64,000 nucleotides of DNA from Ruminococcaceae bacterium D5 (GCA_900113995.1 FORK01000003.1:60893-124892), one strand, 5' to 3'; positions 25,764 to 34,460 are shown, numbered from the stretch's first letter. Numbers and translations: made by a program. Notes: generated by a model not told the origin, from the letters alone.

Positions 25764-26432
25764 ATGCGAATCAGAAGAAAGCAGTGGGCGCGCCCCGAGC
25801 TCGCCGTCTGCCCATTTTTTGTGGCCCATCCCGAAGAACTCAAGGGCCGGTGGAACGGGGCGTTCGTCCGGCCCGGTCCGATCACTCTCGAGCTCGGCTG
25901 TGGAAAAGGCGGATTTATCGCACAGGCCGCGTTTGAGAGTCCGGAGAAAAATTTTCTCGGGGTCGATCTCAAGAGCGAGGTCCTCGGCCTTGCCAAACGC
26001 AACGCCGAGCGAGTCTTTGCCGCGGGAGGCCGCCCGGTCGATAATCTGCTGCTCACCGCACAGAATATCGAGTGGATCACCAACATTCTGTGCGTGGAGG
26101 ATGAAATCGAGCGCGTTTACATCAATTTCTGCAACCCGTGGCCGAAAAAGCGCGATGGCAAGCACCGACTGACCCATCCCCGCCAACTGGTGCAGTATCT
26201 CACCTTTCTCCGGCCGGGCCGCCTGCTGACCCTCAAAACAGACGACGACGAACTCTATGAGGCGAGCGCCGGATATTTTGAGGAATGCGGCTTCACGATC
26301 CTTGAGCGAATCGGGTCGCTGCCCGAAGATCACCCTGCTTCCCGAATTATGACCGAGCATGAGCGGATGTTCCGCGGAATGGGGCTGCCGATTCACTACA
26401 TCACTGTCACACCAAAGGAGGCAACGCCATGA
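25764..26432 (+). CDS. trmB: tRNA (guanine-N7-)-methyltransferase TrmB
   Basis: A 222-residue Rossmann methyltransferase that modifies G46 of tRNAs. Motif I is LELGCGKGGFI. The family signature INFCNPWPKKRDGKHRLTHP is intact, and the C-terminal GLPIHYITV is typical. GGAGGAA lies 8 bases before the ATG. It overlaps the next gene by 4 bases. Confidence 0.95.
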   Translation: MRIRRKQWARPELAVCPFFVAHPEELKGRWNGAFVRPGPITLELGCGKGGFIAQAAFESPEKNFLGVDLKSEVLGLAKRNAERVFAAGGRPVDNLLLTAQNIEWITNILCVEDEIERVYINFCNPWPKKRDGKHRLTHPRQLVQYLTFLRPGRLLTLKTDDDELYEASAGYFEECGFTILERIGSLPEDHPASRIMTEHERMFRGMGLPIHYITVTPKEATP

Positions 26433-27139
26433 AACAGCCGATGATCCTCGTCACCGCCGGATATCAGATTGCCAAAAACGGCACCCGCCAGCGTTATCTG
26501 TACCAAAATTATGCCGACGGCATCCGCGGGGCGGCAGGCTTTCCGCTGCTGCCGCTCGACGGCGGAGTCTTTGCCGCTGAAAGCGCCCGGATGTGCGACG
26601 GCCTGCTGCTCACCGGCGGACCCGATATCGAGCCGGCCCGCTATCATCAGGAAACGGACCCGCTCTGCGGCCCGCTCGATCTGGAACGCGACGCTGAGGA
26701 ATGGGCGCTGCTCGACGCCTTTGTCAAGGCGGGCAAGCCGGTCTTCGGCATCTGCCGGGGCCTGCAGGTGATCAATACCTTCTTCGGCGGAACCCTCTAT
26801 CAGGACCTGCCCAGCCGGCTCGGCGTGCAGCACAGCGGCGGGGTGGTTCATTCCCTTGCCATTGAGGAGGGTTCGTTTCTCTTCCCGCTCTACGGGCGGG
26901 AATCGGTCAGCAACAGCTACCATCACCAGTCGATTGACCGGGTAGCGGAGGGCTTTGCCGTTGCCGCCCGCAGCGGGGAAATCGTCGAGGCAATCGAGCA
27001 CCGGAGCATGCCGGTCGCGGCGGTGCAGTACCACCCTGAACGGATGACCGGCCGGGAACGATTTGCGGAGCATGGCCCCGACACCGCGCCGCTGTTTGCG
27101 TGGTTTGTGCAGCAGTGCATGGACGGGAAAAAGCAATGA
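26429..27139 (+). CDS. Class I glutamine amidotransferase-like hydrolase (peptidase C26)
   Basis: A 236-residue protein of the PuuD/gamma-glutamyl hydrolase group. The nucleophile elbow is FGICRGLQVIN, with LLTGGPDIEPARY before it and the catalytic His-Glu in YHPERM. It would hydrolyse a gamma-glutamyl bond and release glutamate, which could feed glutamate fermentation, but the substrate is unknown. Its ATG overlaps trmB. Confidence 0.88.
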   Translation: MKQPMILVTAGYQIAKNGTRQRYLYQNYADGIRGAAGFPLLPLDGGVFAAESARMCDGLLLTGGPDIEPARYHQETDPLCGPLDLERDAEEWALLDAFVKAGKPVFGICRGLQVINTFFGGTLYQDLPSRLGVQHSGGVVHSLAIEEGSFLFPLYGRESVSNSYHHQSIDRVAEGFAVAARSGEIVEAIEHRSMPVAAVQYHPERMTGRERFAEHGPDTAPLFAWFVQQCMDGKKQ

Positions 27140-27265
27140 AGGAAAAACTGCACAAAGTTTATGTGGTGCAATTTTGCTTTCTTACTACTATACAATGATA
27201 TGAAAATGTGTTATCATGTGCACGAAACAGGCCAAACCAACGACCGAGAGTGAGGAGACGATTTC

Positions 27266-28543
27266 ATGAAAGCGTATCAGGAGATGAACCGCGGGGAGCT
27301 GACCGCCGAGCGCGCGGCGCTTCAGCAGGAGTTTGACGGCTATAAGGCCAAGGGGCTGAAGCTCAATATGGCGCGCGGCAAGCCGGGCGCCGACCAGCTT
27401 GCCCTTTCGATGCCGATGCTCGACGTGCTCAATTCAGGGTCCGACTGCAAGGATGAGGGGATCGACTGCCGCAATTACGGCGAGCTGACCGGAATTCCCT
27501 CTGCCAAAAAGCTGTTTGGAGAGGTCATGGGGGTTTCTGCCGACGAGATCATCATCGGGGGTTCGTCCTCGCTGACCATGATGTACGACTGCATGTCCCG
27601 CGCCATGCTCAAGGGAGTCCTCGGCTCCGAGAAGCCTTGGGGTAAATACGACAAGGTCAAATTTCTTTGCCCGGTGCCCGGCTACGACCGGCATTTCACC
27701 ATCTGCGAGTTTCTCGGCATCGAGATGATCAATATCCCGCTGACCGAGTGGGGCCCCGACATGGACCTGATCGAGAAGCTGGTGGCCGGCGATGAAACAG
27801 TCAAGGGCATGTGGTGCGTGCCGAAGTATACCAACCCGCTGGGCGGCACCTACTCCGATGAAGCGGTTCGCCGTATTGCGGCGCTCAAACCCGCGGCAAA
27901 GGACTTCCGCATCTTCTGGGACAATGCCTATGCGGTCCACCATGTCTATAAGGATACCCGCCTGCTCAATATCCTCGACGAGTGCAAGAAGGCCGGAAAT
28001 CCCAACATGGTCTACATGTTCGGCTCCACCTCCAAGATCACCTTCCCGGGCGCGGGCGTCGGCTATATGGCGATGTCGAAGGAGAACGTCGAATTCACTG
28101 CGAAACAGCTCAACGCCCAGGCGATCAGCTGGGATAAGCTCAACATGCTGCGTCACGTCCGCTATTTTAAGAATGCCGATGGACTGCGTGCCCAGATGGA
28201 CAAACATGCCGCGCTGCTGCGTCCGAAATTTGACGCGGTGCTGAAGGCTCTCGACTCCGAACTGGCGGGCCGCGGCGCCGGGCGCTGGGTGAAGCCGGAC
28301 GGCGGCTATTTCGTCACCTATATTGCCGAAAACGGTTGTGCCAAGCGGATTGTATCCCTCTGCAAGGAGGCGGGAGTCGTGATGACCAATGCCGGCGCCA
28401 CCCATCCCTACGGCAAGGACCCCGACGACTGCTATATTCGCATCGCCCCGAGCTTCCCGACCCCCGAAGAGCTTTCGCTCGCAATGCAAATCTTCTGCGT
28501 CAGCGTCCGTCTCGCTACCGTCGAGAAGCTGCTCGGCGCCTAA
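27266..28543 (+). CDS. PLP-dependent aminotransferase, PF12897-like (aspartate-type)
   Basis: A 425-residue fold-type I aminotransferase. Recognisable regions are MARGKPGADQLALS, IIIGGSSSLTMMYD, the cofactor-binding FWDNAYAVHH, and the Schiff-base lysine in FGSTSKITFPGAG. The wording matches the clostridial subgroup annotated as aspartate or alanine aminotransferase rather than AspC. Transamination to glutamate would link to the glutamate pathway in this window. Its AT-rich upstream region (27140-27265) holds several plausible but unresolved -10 boxes. Confidence 0.88.
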   Translation: MKAYQEMNRGELTAERAALQQEFDGYKAKGLKLNMARGKPGADQLALSMPMLDVLNSGSDCKDEGIDCRNYGELTGIPSAKKLFGEVMGVSADEIIIGGSSSLTMMYDCMSRAMLKGVLGSEKPWGKYDKVKFLCPVPGYDRHFTICEFLGIEMINIPLTEWGPDMDLIEKLVAGDETVKGMWCVPKYTNPLGGTYSDEAVRRIAALKPAAKDFRIFWDNAYAVHHVYKDTRLLNILDECKKAGNPNMVYMFGSTSKITFPGAGVGYMAMSKENVEFTAKQLNAQAISWDKLNMLRHVRYFKNADGLRAQMDKHAALLRPKFDAVLKALDSELAGRGAGRWVKPDGGYFVTYIAENGCAKRIVSLCKEAGVVMTNAGATHPYGKDPDDCYIRIAPSFPTPEELSLAMQIFCVSVRLATVEKLLGA

Positions 28544-28565
28544 GCGATCGTACGGAAAAGCGGTC

Positions 28566-28597
28566 GGCCATCCCCGATTTTCGGGGATGGCCTTTTT
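28566..28597 (+). terminator. Terminator of the aminotransferase gene
   Basis: GGCCATCCCCGA and its complement TCGGGGATGGCC (28566-28592, TTT-containing loop) are followed by TTTTT. Confidence 0.9.
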
Positions 28598-28635
28598 GTA
28601 TCATGTGTTCAGCAGCGAGTTGAAAGGAGCATTTC

Positions 28636-28965
28636 ATGAAGGGAGGAATCATCCGCTGCACGCAGACCGAAGAGGCGTGTCCCGGGACAAGAGACTTCAG
28701 GATTTTGTGCGGGAAACAAGGAGCTTTTGAGACGGTTGAGAAAGAAATTGAACCGGTGGGCTTCTGTTCCTGCGGGGCTTCCCGGGAAAGAAGGCGGCAT
28801 TTCGTGCGAAGGAGATGGCGGCGCGCGGAGCGGATACCATCGCTTTTGCCTCCTGCATTGACAAAGGGATGAAGATCGGCTCTCCCTGTCCGTTTGCGGC
28901 TGAAAGAGGGTGACGGGTGGCCGCCCCCGTCGGGGTGAGGATCAGGATTCTCGGCCACACCCGCT
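28636..28965 (+). pseudogene. Frameshifted CGGC-domain protein relic
   Basis: Frame 1 from ATG 28636 reads MKGGIIRCTQTEEACPGTRD and continues to FCSCG, matching the start of CGGC-domain (predicted metal-binding) proteins. At about 28780 the match jumps by one frame, to PGKKAAFRAKEMAARGADTI followed by ASCIDKGMKIGSPCPFAAERG. A stop then ends it early (about 28910). A further frame contains a VRIRILGHTR segment resembling the family C-terminus. Intact members are about 110-120 residues, so this is a decayed copy with at least two lesions. The rest of the 28544-29158 gap holds only two terminator hairpins. Confidence 0.6.
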
Positions 28966-29046
28966 GTGATAACGGCCATGCCGCCCCTGAAAGAGGGGAC
29001 GCGCCGCTTGCCGGTCTAAAATCGCGGATGGGGCGTTGAGATCAGA

Positions 29047-29088
29047 AAAAATGGGCAGGGGCGGCTGAAAGCCGTCCCTGCCCATTTT
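29047..29088 (-). terminator. Terminator of hisS
   Basis: AAAATGGGCAGGG and CCCTGCCCATTTT form a 13-bp stem with an inner GGC/GCC extension. On the minus strand it runs into TTTTTTC. Confidence 0.8.
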
Positions 29089-29158
29089 CCAAAGAACGCT
29101 CCGGAAAAGCACGAGCCTCTTGCTTGAGCGAAAGGCCCCCGGAGTTCCGGCCTTTTGT

Positions 29159-30406
29159 TCAATCCTTTTCAGGCAGCTCTAAAAATTCGGTGTAGCCTTC
29201 CTTTTCAAGGGTTTCCTTCTGATGGCGGATGTTCTTAGCACGGTAGACAATCAGTGCTGTTTCTCCGCCGGCGCGAAGCTGGGCCGCCCTTTGAAGCGCA
29301 CCGAGCAGTTCCTCGCGGCCGATCTTTTTGTCAATCAGCAGGGCGGTGCGTTTTTTCTGATCGGGAATCCGGTAGCCGCGCTCCTTCAAAAGGGTGATAA
29401 TCCGTTCGAAGCCGATCGAGAAGCCGCAGGCGGGCACCTTGGCGTTGGTGTACTTGCCGATCATTTCGTCATAGCGGCCGCCGCCCGCCACAGAAGAGCC
29501 GAAATCGGGCAGTTCGATCTCAAAAATCGGTCCGGTATAATAGGACATTCCGCGTACAAGGGTGGGATCAAAGACGATCTGCATCTCTCCCGCCGCCGTC
29601 GCCCGGGCACAGTTGATGATATATTCGAGATCGGAGAGCACCGCAGGGTCGAGGAAACCGTCGAGCCTGTCCGCGCAGAATTCGGTGCAGCTCATCCCCT
29701 TGCCGAGGTTTTCGAAAAATGCACAGTAGCGTTCGACCGAAGAAGAATCATATCCGGCCCCAAGCAGCTCCGCCTTCACCCCGTCAAGCCCGATCTTGTC
29801 GATCTTGTCGAGGATGATGAAGATGTCGTCGTAATTTTCCTCGGCGAAGCCGCAGCAGGCGGCCATTGCCTTAAGGATGCGGCGGTCGTTGACTTTAACC
29901 TTGAAATTAGAAAATTCGAGCTGGGCGAGCATCGAGGCGGTGGCGGAGATCAGTTCGATTTCCGCGAGGAAAGAGCCTTCTCCGAGAATATCGATGTCGC
30001 ACTGGGTGAACTGGCGGAACCGTCCGCGCTGCGGACGGTCGGCGCGCCAGACATTGCCGATCTGCATGGCCTTGAAGGGGACCGGAAGCTGCGCCATATT
30101 ATTGGCATAGAAGCGGGAAAGCGGAACGGTCAGGTCATAGCGCAGGCCGCAGTCGCAGAGCTCGTCGGTGCCGTCGGCCTTTGCAAGCTTTTCACCGCGC
30201 TTAAGGATTTTAAAGATCAGCTTTTCGTTTTCGCCGCCCTGCCTGCTGGTCAGGTTTTCGATGTGCTCGATAGCAGGGGTCTCGATCAGCGAAAAGCCAT
30301 AGCTGCCATAGGTGGCCTTGATTTTGCCCAGCAGGTATTCGCGCAGCTGCATGTCGGCGGGAAGCTGCTCGGGCATCCCCTTCATCGGGGTTTTAATATA
30401 CTGCAT
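29159..30406 (-). CDS. hisS: Histidyl-tRNA synthetase
   Basis: A 415-residue class II synthetase. Motif 2 is seen in GNVWRADRPQRGRFRQFTQCDIDILG, and the histidine-specific loop in LVRGMSYYTGPIFEIEL. Motif 3 is in ACGFSIGFERI, and an anticodon-binding alpha/beta domain occupies the last 90 residues. GAAGGAGGAC precedes ATG 30406, so the longer frame is rejected. A TATAAT (30467-30462) gives a leader of about 50 bases, too short for a T-box. In 30407-30716 I see only the divergent promoters. Confidence 0.93.
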   Translation of the reverse strand: MQYIKTPMKGMPEQLPADMQLREYLLGKIKATYGSYGFSLIETPAIEHIENLTSRQGGENEKLIFKILKRGEKLAKADGTDELCDCGLRYDLTVPLSRFYANNMAQLPVPFKAMQIGNVWRADRPQRGRFRQFTQCDIDILGEGSFLAEIELISATASMLAQLEFSNFKVKVNDRRILKAMAACCGFAEENYDDIFIILDKIDKIGLDGVKAELLGAGYDSSSVERYCAFFENLGKGMSCTEFCADRLDGFLDPAVLSDLEYIINCARATAAGEMQIVFDPTLVRGMSYYTGPIFEIELPDFGSSVAGGGRYDEMIGKYTNAKVPACGFSIGFERIITLLKERGYRIPDQKKRTALLIDKKIGREELLGALQRAAQLRAGGETALIVYRAKNIRHQKETLEKEGYTEFLELPEKD

Positions 30407-30628
30407 GTTCGTCCTCCTTCGGAATGGGCCGCGCGGAGAGACAGCGCGGCGATCTGAAGCTATTATAACATAAGAGGCGGAAGAACGGCAGAGAAATCGC
30501 AAAAAATTTCCGCAGAAGCTCCGGATATCCCTGCTCCTTCCAAAAGAGATTTTTTGGGGATTTTCGATGTGTGCAAACAAAAAAGCAGACCGGCTCAACA
30601 CAAAAAGAGACAAAATTCCCTTGAATTC

Positions 30629-30657
30629 TTGCGTCCGCAGTCGTGATGCGCTATAAT
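30629..30657 (+). promoter_or_regulatory. Promoter of the DUF1508 gene
   Basis: TTGCGT at 30629-30634, a 17-base spacer and consensus TATAAT at 30652-30657. Confidence 0.65.
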
Positions 30658-30716
30658 TTTATTACCGAATCCCTTGAATGGGTACGCCGAAACCAAATTG
30701 CGTCAGGAGGATTTAC

Positions 30717-31091
30717 ATGGGAAAGTTTGTCATCAAAACAACAAAAACCGGTGTGAAATTTGACCTCAAGGCAGGAAATGGCGAAGTGATCGCAACTTCT
30801 GAGGTTTACACCACCGAAGCTGCATGCCGCAGCGGAATCGCCAGCGTGCAGAAGGCAGCGCCCGCTGCGGCGGTAGAGGACCAGACGGTGGAGAACTTTG
30901 AGGCACAGAAGCATCCAAAGTTTGAAGTTTACACCGATAAGGCCGGCGAGTACCGTTTCCGTTTGAAGGCAAGCAACGGGCAGATCATCGCAGTGGGCGA
31001 GGGCTACAAGGCGAAGGCCAGCTGCCTGAACGGAATCGAGTCGGTAAAGAAAAACGCCCCCGGCGCTTCGATTGTCGAAGCCGACGAATAA
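30717..31091 (+). CDS. YegP-family protein with two DUF1508 repeats
   Basis: A 124-residue cytoplasmic protein made of two homologous halves: FVIKTTKTGVKFDLKAGNGE and FEVYTDKAGEYRFRLKASNG, each followed by an EVY/GEGY turn and a C-terminal helix. This is the tandem YegP architecture, function unknown. AGGAGG lies before ATG 30717; the frame is open slightly upstream but lacks a site. The next gene starts 22 bases later. Confidence 0.85.
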   Translation: MGKFVIKTTKTGVKFDLKAGNGEVIATSEVYTTEAACRSGIASVQKAAPAAAVEDQTVENFEAQKHPKFEVYTDKAGEYRFRLKASNGQIIAVGEGYKAKASCLNGIESVKKNAPGASIVEADE

Positions 31092-31113
31092 GGACAGCCG
31101 GAGGGATCAGACA

Positions 31114-31332
31114 GTGGATTTACAGGAACAGATCAAAAAGCTGCTGAACCGGATCGGTGAGGATGATTCCCTGCGGAGCCTTTTTCAGAAGGACCCGGTT
31201 GCGGCCGCGGAGAAGGTGCTGGGAATCGACCTGCCCGATGATATGATGGAAAAGATTATCGATGGAGTCAAAGCGAAGCTGTCGCTGGATCAGGCGGCCG
31301 GACTTTTTTCCGCCGCAAAAAAGTTTTTGTGA
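31114..31332 (+). CDS. Small conserved-looking helical protein
   Basis: A 72-residue protein starting at GTG 31114, with GGAGG 9-13 bases upstream. Its centre, LRSLFQKDPVAAAEKVLGID followed by LPDDMMEKIIDGVKAKL, is helix-rich. It resembles small clostridial proteins of unknown function, and more distantly the leader part of nitrile-hydratase-type RiPP precursors. No double-glycine cleavage site or modification enzymes are nearby, so a structural role is at least as likely. Confidence 0.65.
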   Translation: MDLQEQIKKLLNRIGEDDSLRSLFQKDPVAAAEKVLGIDLPDDMMEKIIDGVKAKLSLDQAAGLFSAAKKFL

Positions 31333-31352
31333 ACAATCCGAACAAAAGGTGC

Positions 31353-31387
31353 AAAAAGCCGCCGCGGTAGTCCCGCGGCGGCTTTTT
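31353..31387. terminator. Bidirectional terminator between convergent genes
   Basis: AAAAAGCCGCCGCGG (31353-31367) and CCGCGGCGGCTTTTT (31373-31387) form a perfect 15-bp stem with A and T tails, serving both the plus unit and iorB. Confidence 0.9.
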
Positions 31388-31395
31388 ATCTGCGC

Positions 31396-31974
31396 TTATC
31401 CCACAAGCGTCTGGCCGAAGGCAAGCGCCCTCAGGTTCAGCTCGACAAACCGGGGCTTGACGTTTTCACGGATGATCTTCTCCCAGTCGAGCGATTCCAG
31501 ACCCATCAGCTTGATGGTCGCTCCCAGCAGCAGGACGTTCATCGCCTTGGCGCCGCCGAGGCGCTCGGCCTCCGCGGCGGCATCGACCACAATGGTGGAA
31601 GCCCGGGCGCAGAGCTCATCCAGAATGCCCGCGGGGTATTCGGCCGCGCCCGAGAGCACCGGAGCGGACGGAATCTCATAATCGTTGACCACGACCTTTC
31701 CCTCCGGCCGGAGGTACTCGAGCCAGCGCAGGGCCTCCATCTTTTCAAAGGAGACGAGCAGATCGGCACCGCCCAGTTCGATGACCGGCGAGAGCACCTG
31801 TTTGCCGAAGCGGACCTGCGATGAAACGCTGCCGCCCCGCTGGCTCATGCCGTGGATTTCACTCATTTTGACGTCGTACCCGGCCTCCATCAGGCTGAGG
31901 GTCAGGAGCTTGGCCGCGAGAATCGTTCCCTGCCCGCCGACTCCGACGAGCAGCACGCTTTTGACATTTTCCAT
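31396..31974 (-). CDS. iorB: Indolepyruvate:ferredoxin oxidoreductase beta subunit
   Basis: A 192-residue gamma-domain protein of the 2-oxoacid oxidoreductase family: LLVGVGGQGTILAAKLL and SEIHGMSQRGGSVSSQVRFG are the family hallmarks. With IorA it oxidatively decarboxylates aryl pyruvates from aromatic amino acids to aryl-acyl-CoA, reducing ferredoxin. It starts immediately after iorA stops, so the subunits are co-translated. Confidence 0.95.
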   Translation of the reverse strand: MENVKSVLLVGVGGQGTILAAKLLTLSLMEAGYDVKMSEIHGMSQRGGSVSSQVRFGKQVLSPVIELGGADLLVSFEKMEALRWLEYLRPEGKVVVNDYEIPSAPVLSGAAEYPAGILDELCARASTIVVDAAAEAERLGGAKAMNVLLLGATIKLMGLESLDWEKIIRENVKPRFVELNLRALAFGQTLVG

Positions 31975-31975
31975 C

Positions 31976-33751
31976 TTACCGTTCCTCCATGCTGATCGCG
32001 TTGACCGGGCAGACCTGGGCGCAGACGGTGCAGCCCACGCACATGTCGCGGTCGATCCGGACCTTCTTTTCCCCGCGCACCGGCGAAAGGGCAGGACAGC
32101 CGCACTTGAGGCAGCTGCGGCAGCCGATACAGTTGTCCCCGACCTTCATCTTTTTGGTGAAAGCGGCGGAAAACTCCTGCTTGTCCTGCTGTGAGAACCG
32201 CTTGAGGACGCAGGGCCAGCGGGTAATGATGACCGAAGGCCCATCGACCGAGAAGGCCCAGTCGAGCGCCCCGCGCACCGCCTTGAGGTCATTCGGATCA
32301 ATGACCCGGACGTTTTCGATGCCGATGGTGCGCACCATCTGTTCGACCGAGATGGCCGAGGCGGGTTCCCCCTTGATGTTGCGGCCGCTGCCGGGGTTTT
32401 CCTGATGGCCGGTCATGCCGGTGATGCGGTTGTCAAGGATGATGTTGACGGTGTTGGATTTGTTGTATGCCACGTCAATCAGCGAGTTGATGCCGGTGTG
32501 GAAGAAGGTGGAATCTCCCATGACAGAGACGACGCGGGTCTTTTCGCCCCGGCGTTCGAGCATCTTCTGCGCGCCGTGGCCGGAGGAGAAGGCACCTCCC
32601 ATGCAGATGTTCCAGTCCATCGCATTGTAGGGGGCGGCGAAGGCAAGGGTATAGCAGCCGATATCGCCGGCCACCACCACATCCTTGCGGCGGCCCAGCT
32701 CGTAGAAGAGGCCGCGGTGGGGACATCCGGCGCAGAGCATCGGCGGGCGTCCGAGCACCTTCGAGCGGTCGTAATCGATGGTCGGACGGCTTCCGCCATG
32801 CAGGGCGCGGCGCAGCACATCGGGCATCAGTTCACCGCAGAAGGGGAAGGTATCCCGCCCATGGGGCTGGAACCCGAGCCGGCGGACCTCATCCTCTATG
32901 TAGGGATCATTTTCCTCGACAACGTAGACCGTTTCGACCGAACGGCAGAACTCCGCGATCTTCTTCGCAGGCAGAGGGAAGGTCATACCGAGCTTGAGGA
33001 AAGAAGCTTCCTCCCCAAAGACCTCCTTTGCATAGCAGTAGCAGATGCCGGAGGCGATCACGCCGATCCTGCCGGAGCCATTTTCGGCGCGGGTAAAGGG
33101 AGAGGATTCGGAAACCTCGGCCGCAGCCTCAACACGCTTCTGGAGAGTCAGACGCATGCCGCGGGCCAGAGCCGGAACGGTGAGGGTTTTCGCGACATTC
33201 TTCTGATAGGGCCGCACCTCGATCTCGGCGCGTCCGCCCGTTTCAACGATACTTTTGGAGTGGCAGACCCGGGTGGTCAGCCGCAGCAGCACCGGCAGGT
33301 CGAGCTGCTCGGAGAGGGAGAAGGCCGCCTTCATCATATCGAGGCATTCCTGACTGTCGGAGGGCTCGAGCATCGGCAGCCGCGCCGCCTTGGCATAGTT
33401 GCGGTTGTCCTGCTCGTTTTGAGAGGAATGCTGGCCCGGTTCATCGGCGGAGACGATCACCATGCCACCGTTGACGCCCATATAAACGCTGGTGAACATC
33501 GGGTCTGCGGCGACGTTCAGGCCGACGTGCTTCATGGAGGCAAGTGCGCGTCCGCCGGCAAGGGCCGCGCCATAGGCCGCTTCATAGGCGACCTTTTCGT
33601 TGGGGGACCACTCGCTGGTGATTTCCGGGTAGGTTGAGATGTTTTCCATAATCTCGGTGCTCGGGGTTCCGGGATAAGCCGCCGCGAAATGAACACCGGC
33701 TTCCCAGGCGCCGCGCGCGAGGGCTTCGTTTCCTGTCATCAGCTGCTTCAT
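31976..33751 (-). CDS. iorA: Indolepyruvate:ferredoxin oxidoreductase alpha subunit
   Basis: A 591-residue thiamine-diphosphate enzyme. The N-terminal domain reads GNEALARGAWEAGVHFAAAY. The TPP-binding core contains GDIGCYTLAFAAPYNAMDW and GDSTFFHTGINSL. The C-terminal ferredoxin domain has two 4Fe-4S motifs, CIGCRSCLKCGCP and CVGCTVCAQVCPV. Length is close to archaeal and clostridial IorA. It supplies low-potential ferredoxin that the hydrogenase in this window could use. A TTGACT/TATAAT promoter lies upstream. Confidence 0.95.
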   Translation of the reverse strand: MKQLMTGNEALARGAWEAGVHFAAAYPGTPSTEIMENISTYPEITSEWSPNEKVAYEAAYGAALAGGRALASMKHVGLNVAADPMFTSVYMGVNGGMVIVSADEPGQHSSQNEQDNRNYAKAARLPMLEPSDSQECLDMMKAAFSLSEQLDLPVLLRLTTRVCHSKSIVETGGRAEIEVRPYQKNVAKTLTVPALARGMRLTLQKRVEAAAEVSESSPFTRAENGSGRIGVIASGICYCYAKEVFGEEASFLKLGMTFPLPAKKIAEFCRSVETVYVVEENDPYIEDEVRRLGFQPHGRDTFPFCGELMPDVLRRALHGGSRPTIDYDRSKVLGRPPMLCAGCPHRGLFYELGRRKDVVVAGDIGCYTLAFAAPYNAMDWNICMGGAFSSGHGAQKMLERRGEKTRVVSVMGDSTFFHTGINSLIDVAYNKSNTVNIILDNRITGMTGHQENPGSGRNIKGEPASAISVEQMVRTIGIENVRVIDPNDLKAVRGALDWAFSVDGPSVIITRWPCVLKRFSQQDKQEFSAAFTKKMKVGDNCIGCRSCLKCGCPALSPVRGEKKVRIDRDMCVGCTVCAQVCPVNAISMEER

Positions 33752-33817
33752 GTGCCAATCTCCTCTTTTCTTTCCGCGTCCGGCGCGGGCCGGCGCACCG
33801 GTGCGGCATATAAAGTT

Positions 33818-33845
33818 ATTATAGCACAGGAAGCAACGAAGTCAA
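33818..33845 (-). promoter_or_regulatory. Promoter of iorAB
   Basis: On the minus strand TTGACT (33845-33840) and consensus TATAAT (33823-33818) are 16 bases apart. Confidence 0.65.
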
Positions 33846-33849
33846 TTCT

Positions 33850-34080
33850 TCATCGATGAAAAGCCGCAAAGCACGAAAGTGTTTCCCAGCCTTCGGAAGG
33901 CTGCTTCCCTTTTCCGCGCAGCAGCAGGGGCGGCTGCGGTTCGGGCGCTTCGCCGCCCGCCGCCTTCCATCCGGCAAGAAAGGCGGCCCGGACGAAGGTG
34001 AAAAGGCACTGCACAAGTTCATCGTATTCCCGCCGGTCGAGGAAAGCGGAGAAGGCCGCTTCAAAATCATCGGTCTGCAT
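33850..34080 (-). CDS. Small protein of unknown function
   Basis: A 76-residue protein beginning MQTDDFEAAFSAFLDRREYD, then a helix (LVQCLFTFVRAAFLAGWKAAGG) and a Pro-rich tail. The helical part looks like a real fold and is preceded by GAGGTGAT and a well-spaced TTGTTT/TATTAT promoter. It is divergent from the HTH regulator gene with which it shares a palindromic region, so the regulator may control it. Family not recognised. Confidence 0.55.
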   Translation of the reverse strand: MQTDDFEAAFSAFLDRREYDELVQCLFTFVRAAFLAGWKAAGGEAPEPQPPLLLRGKGKQPSEGWETLSCFAAFHR

Positions 34081-34097
34081 GCGATCACCTCAGTGGG

Positions 34098-34139
34098 ATA
34101 ATAACACGATACAAGATATAAAACAAGACAATATATTGT
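34098..34139. promoter_or_regulatory. Divergent control region with a 12-bp palindrome
   Basis: Minus-strand promoter: TTGTTT (34126-34121), 17 bases, TATTAT (34103-34098), for the 33850-34080 gene. ACAATATATTGT at 34128-34139 is a perfect 12-bp palindrome directly behind it and is a candidate operator for the neighbouring HTH protein. The stretch is strongly AT-rich. Confidence 0.5.
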
Positions 34140-34211
34140 TTTAACATGTTTATAGATTGTCTACAAGCCCGCTGCCAGGAGATAAAATAATAGCGAGGGG
34201 GGGATGAGCCC

Positions 34212-34436
34212 GTGGACAAAAAGCATCATCAGGCCTTGATTCAGATCGGTCTAAATATTCTTTATTACCGCAAGTCGCGCGGGCTTACCCAAGAACAGTT
34301 GGCAGAATTGCTCGGTTATAGTAAAAATCATATTCAGCAGGTTGAAACTGCCTGCGCAGTTCCAAGCGTCGCGCTTCTGCTCGACCTCGCCGAGGTGCTG
34401 GATATCCCGCCGGGCAAGCTTTTTGAATTCAAATGA
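34212..34436 (+). CDS. XRE/Cro-type HTH regulator
   Basis: A 74-residue single-domain DNA-binding protein. The helix-turn-helix is evident in GLTQEQLAELLGYSKNHIQQ, followed by PSVALLLDLAEVLDIPPGKL. It starts with GTG after a G-rich ribosome site (GAGGGGGGG). Such solitary regulators often control themselves and a divergent gene. Repeat copy C follows it. Confidence 0.85.
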   Translation: MDKKHHQALIQIGLNILYYRKSRGLTQEQLAELLGYSKNHIQQVETACAVPSVALLLDLAEVLDIPPGKLFEFK

Positions 34437-34460
34437 ACGGTGAAACAGCCCGAACAGCGG

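Noticed and set aside
27140-27265. Specific promoter assignment for the aminotransferase
   Set aside because: Several AT-rich -10-like boxes exist but none has a convincing -35 at 16-18 bases.
30407-30470. T-box riboswitch for hisS
   Set aside because: The leader from the TATAAT to the ATG is only about 50 bases, and no T-box sequence or specifier loop is visible.
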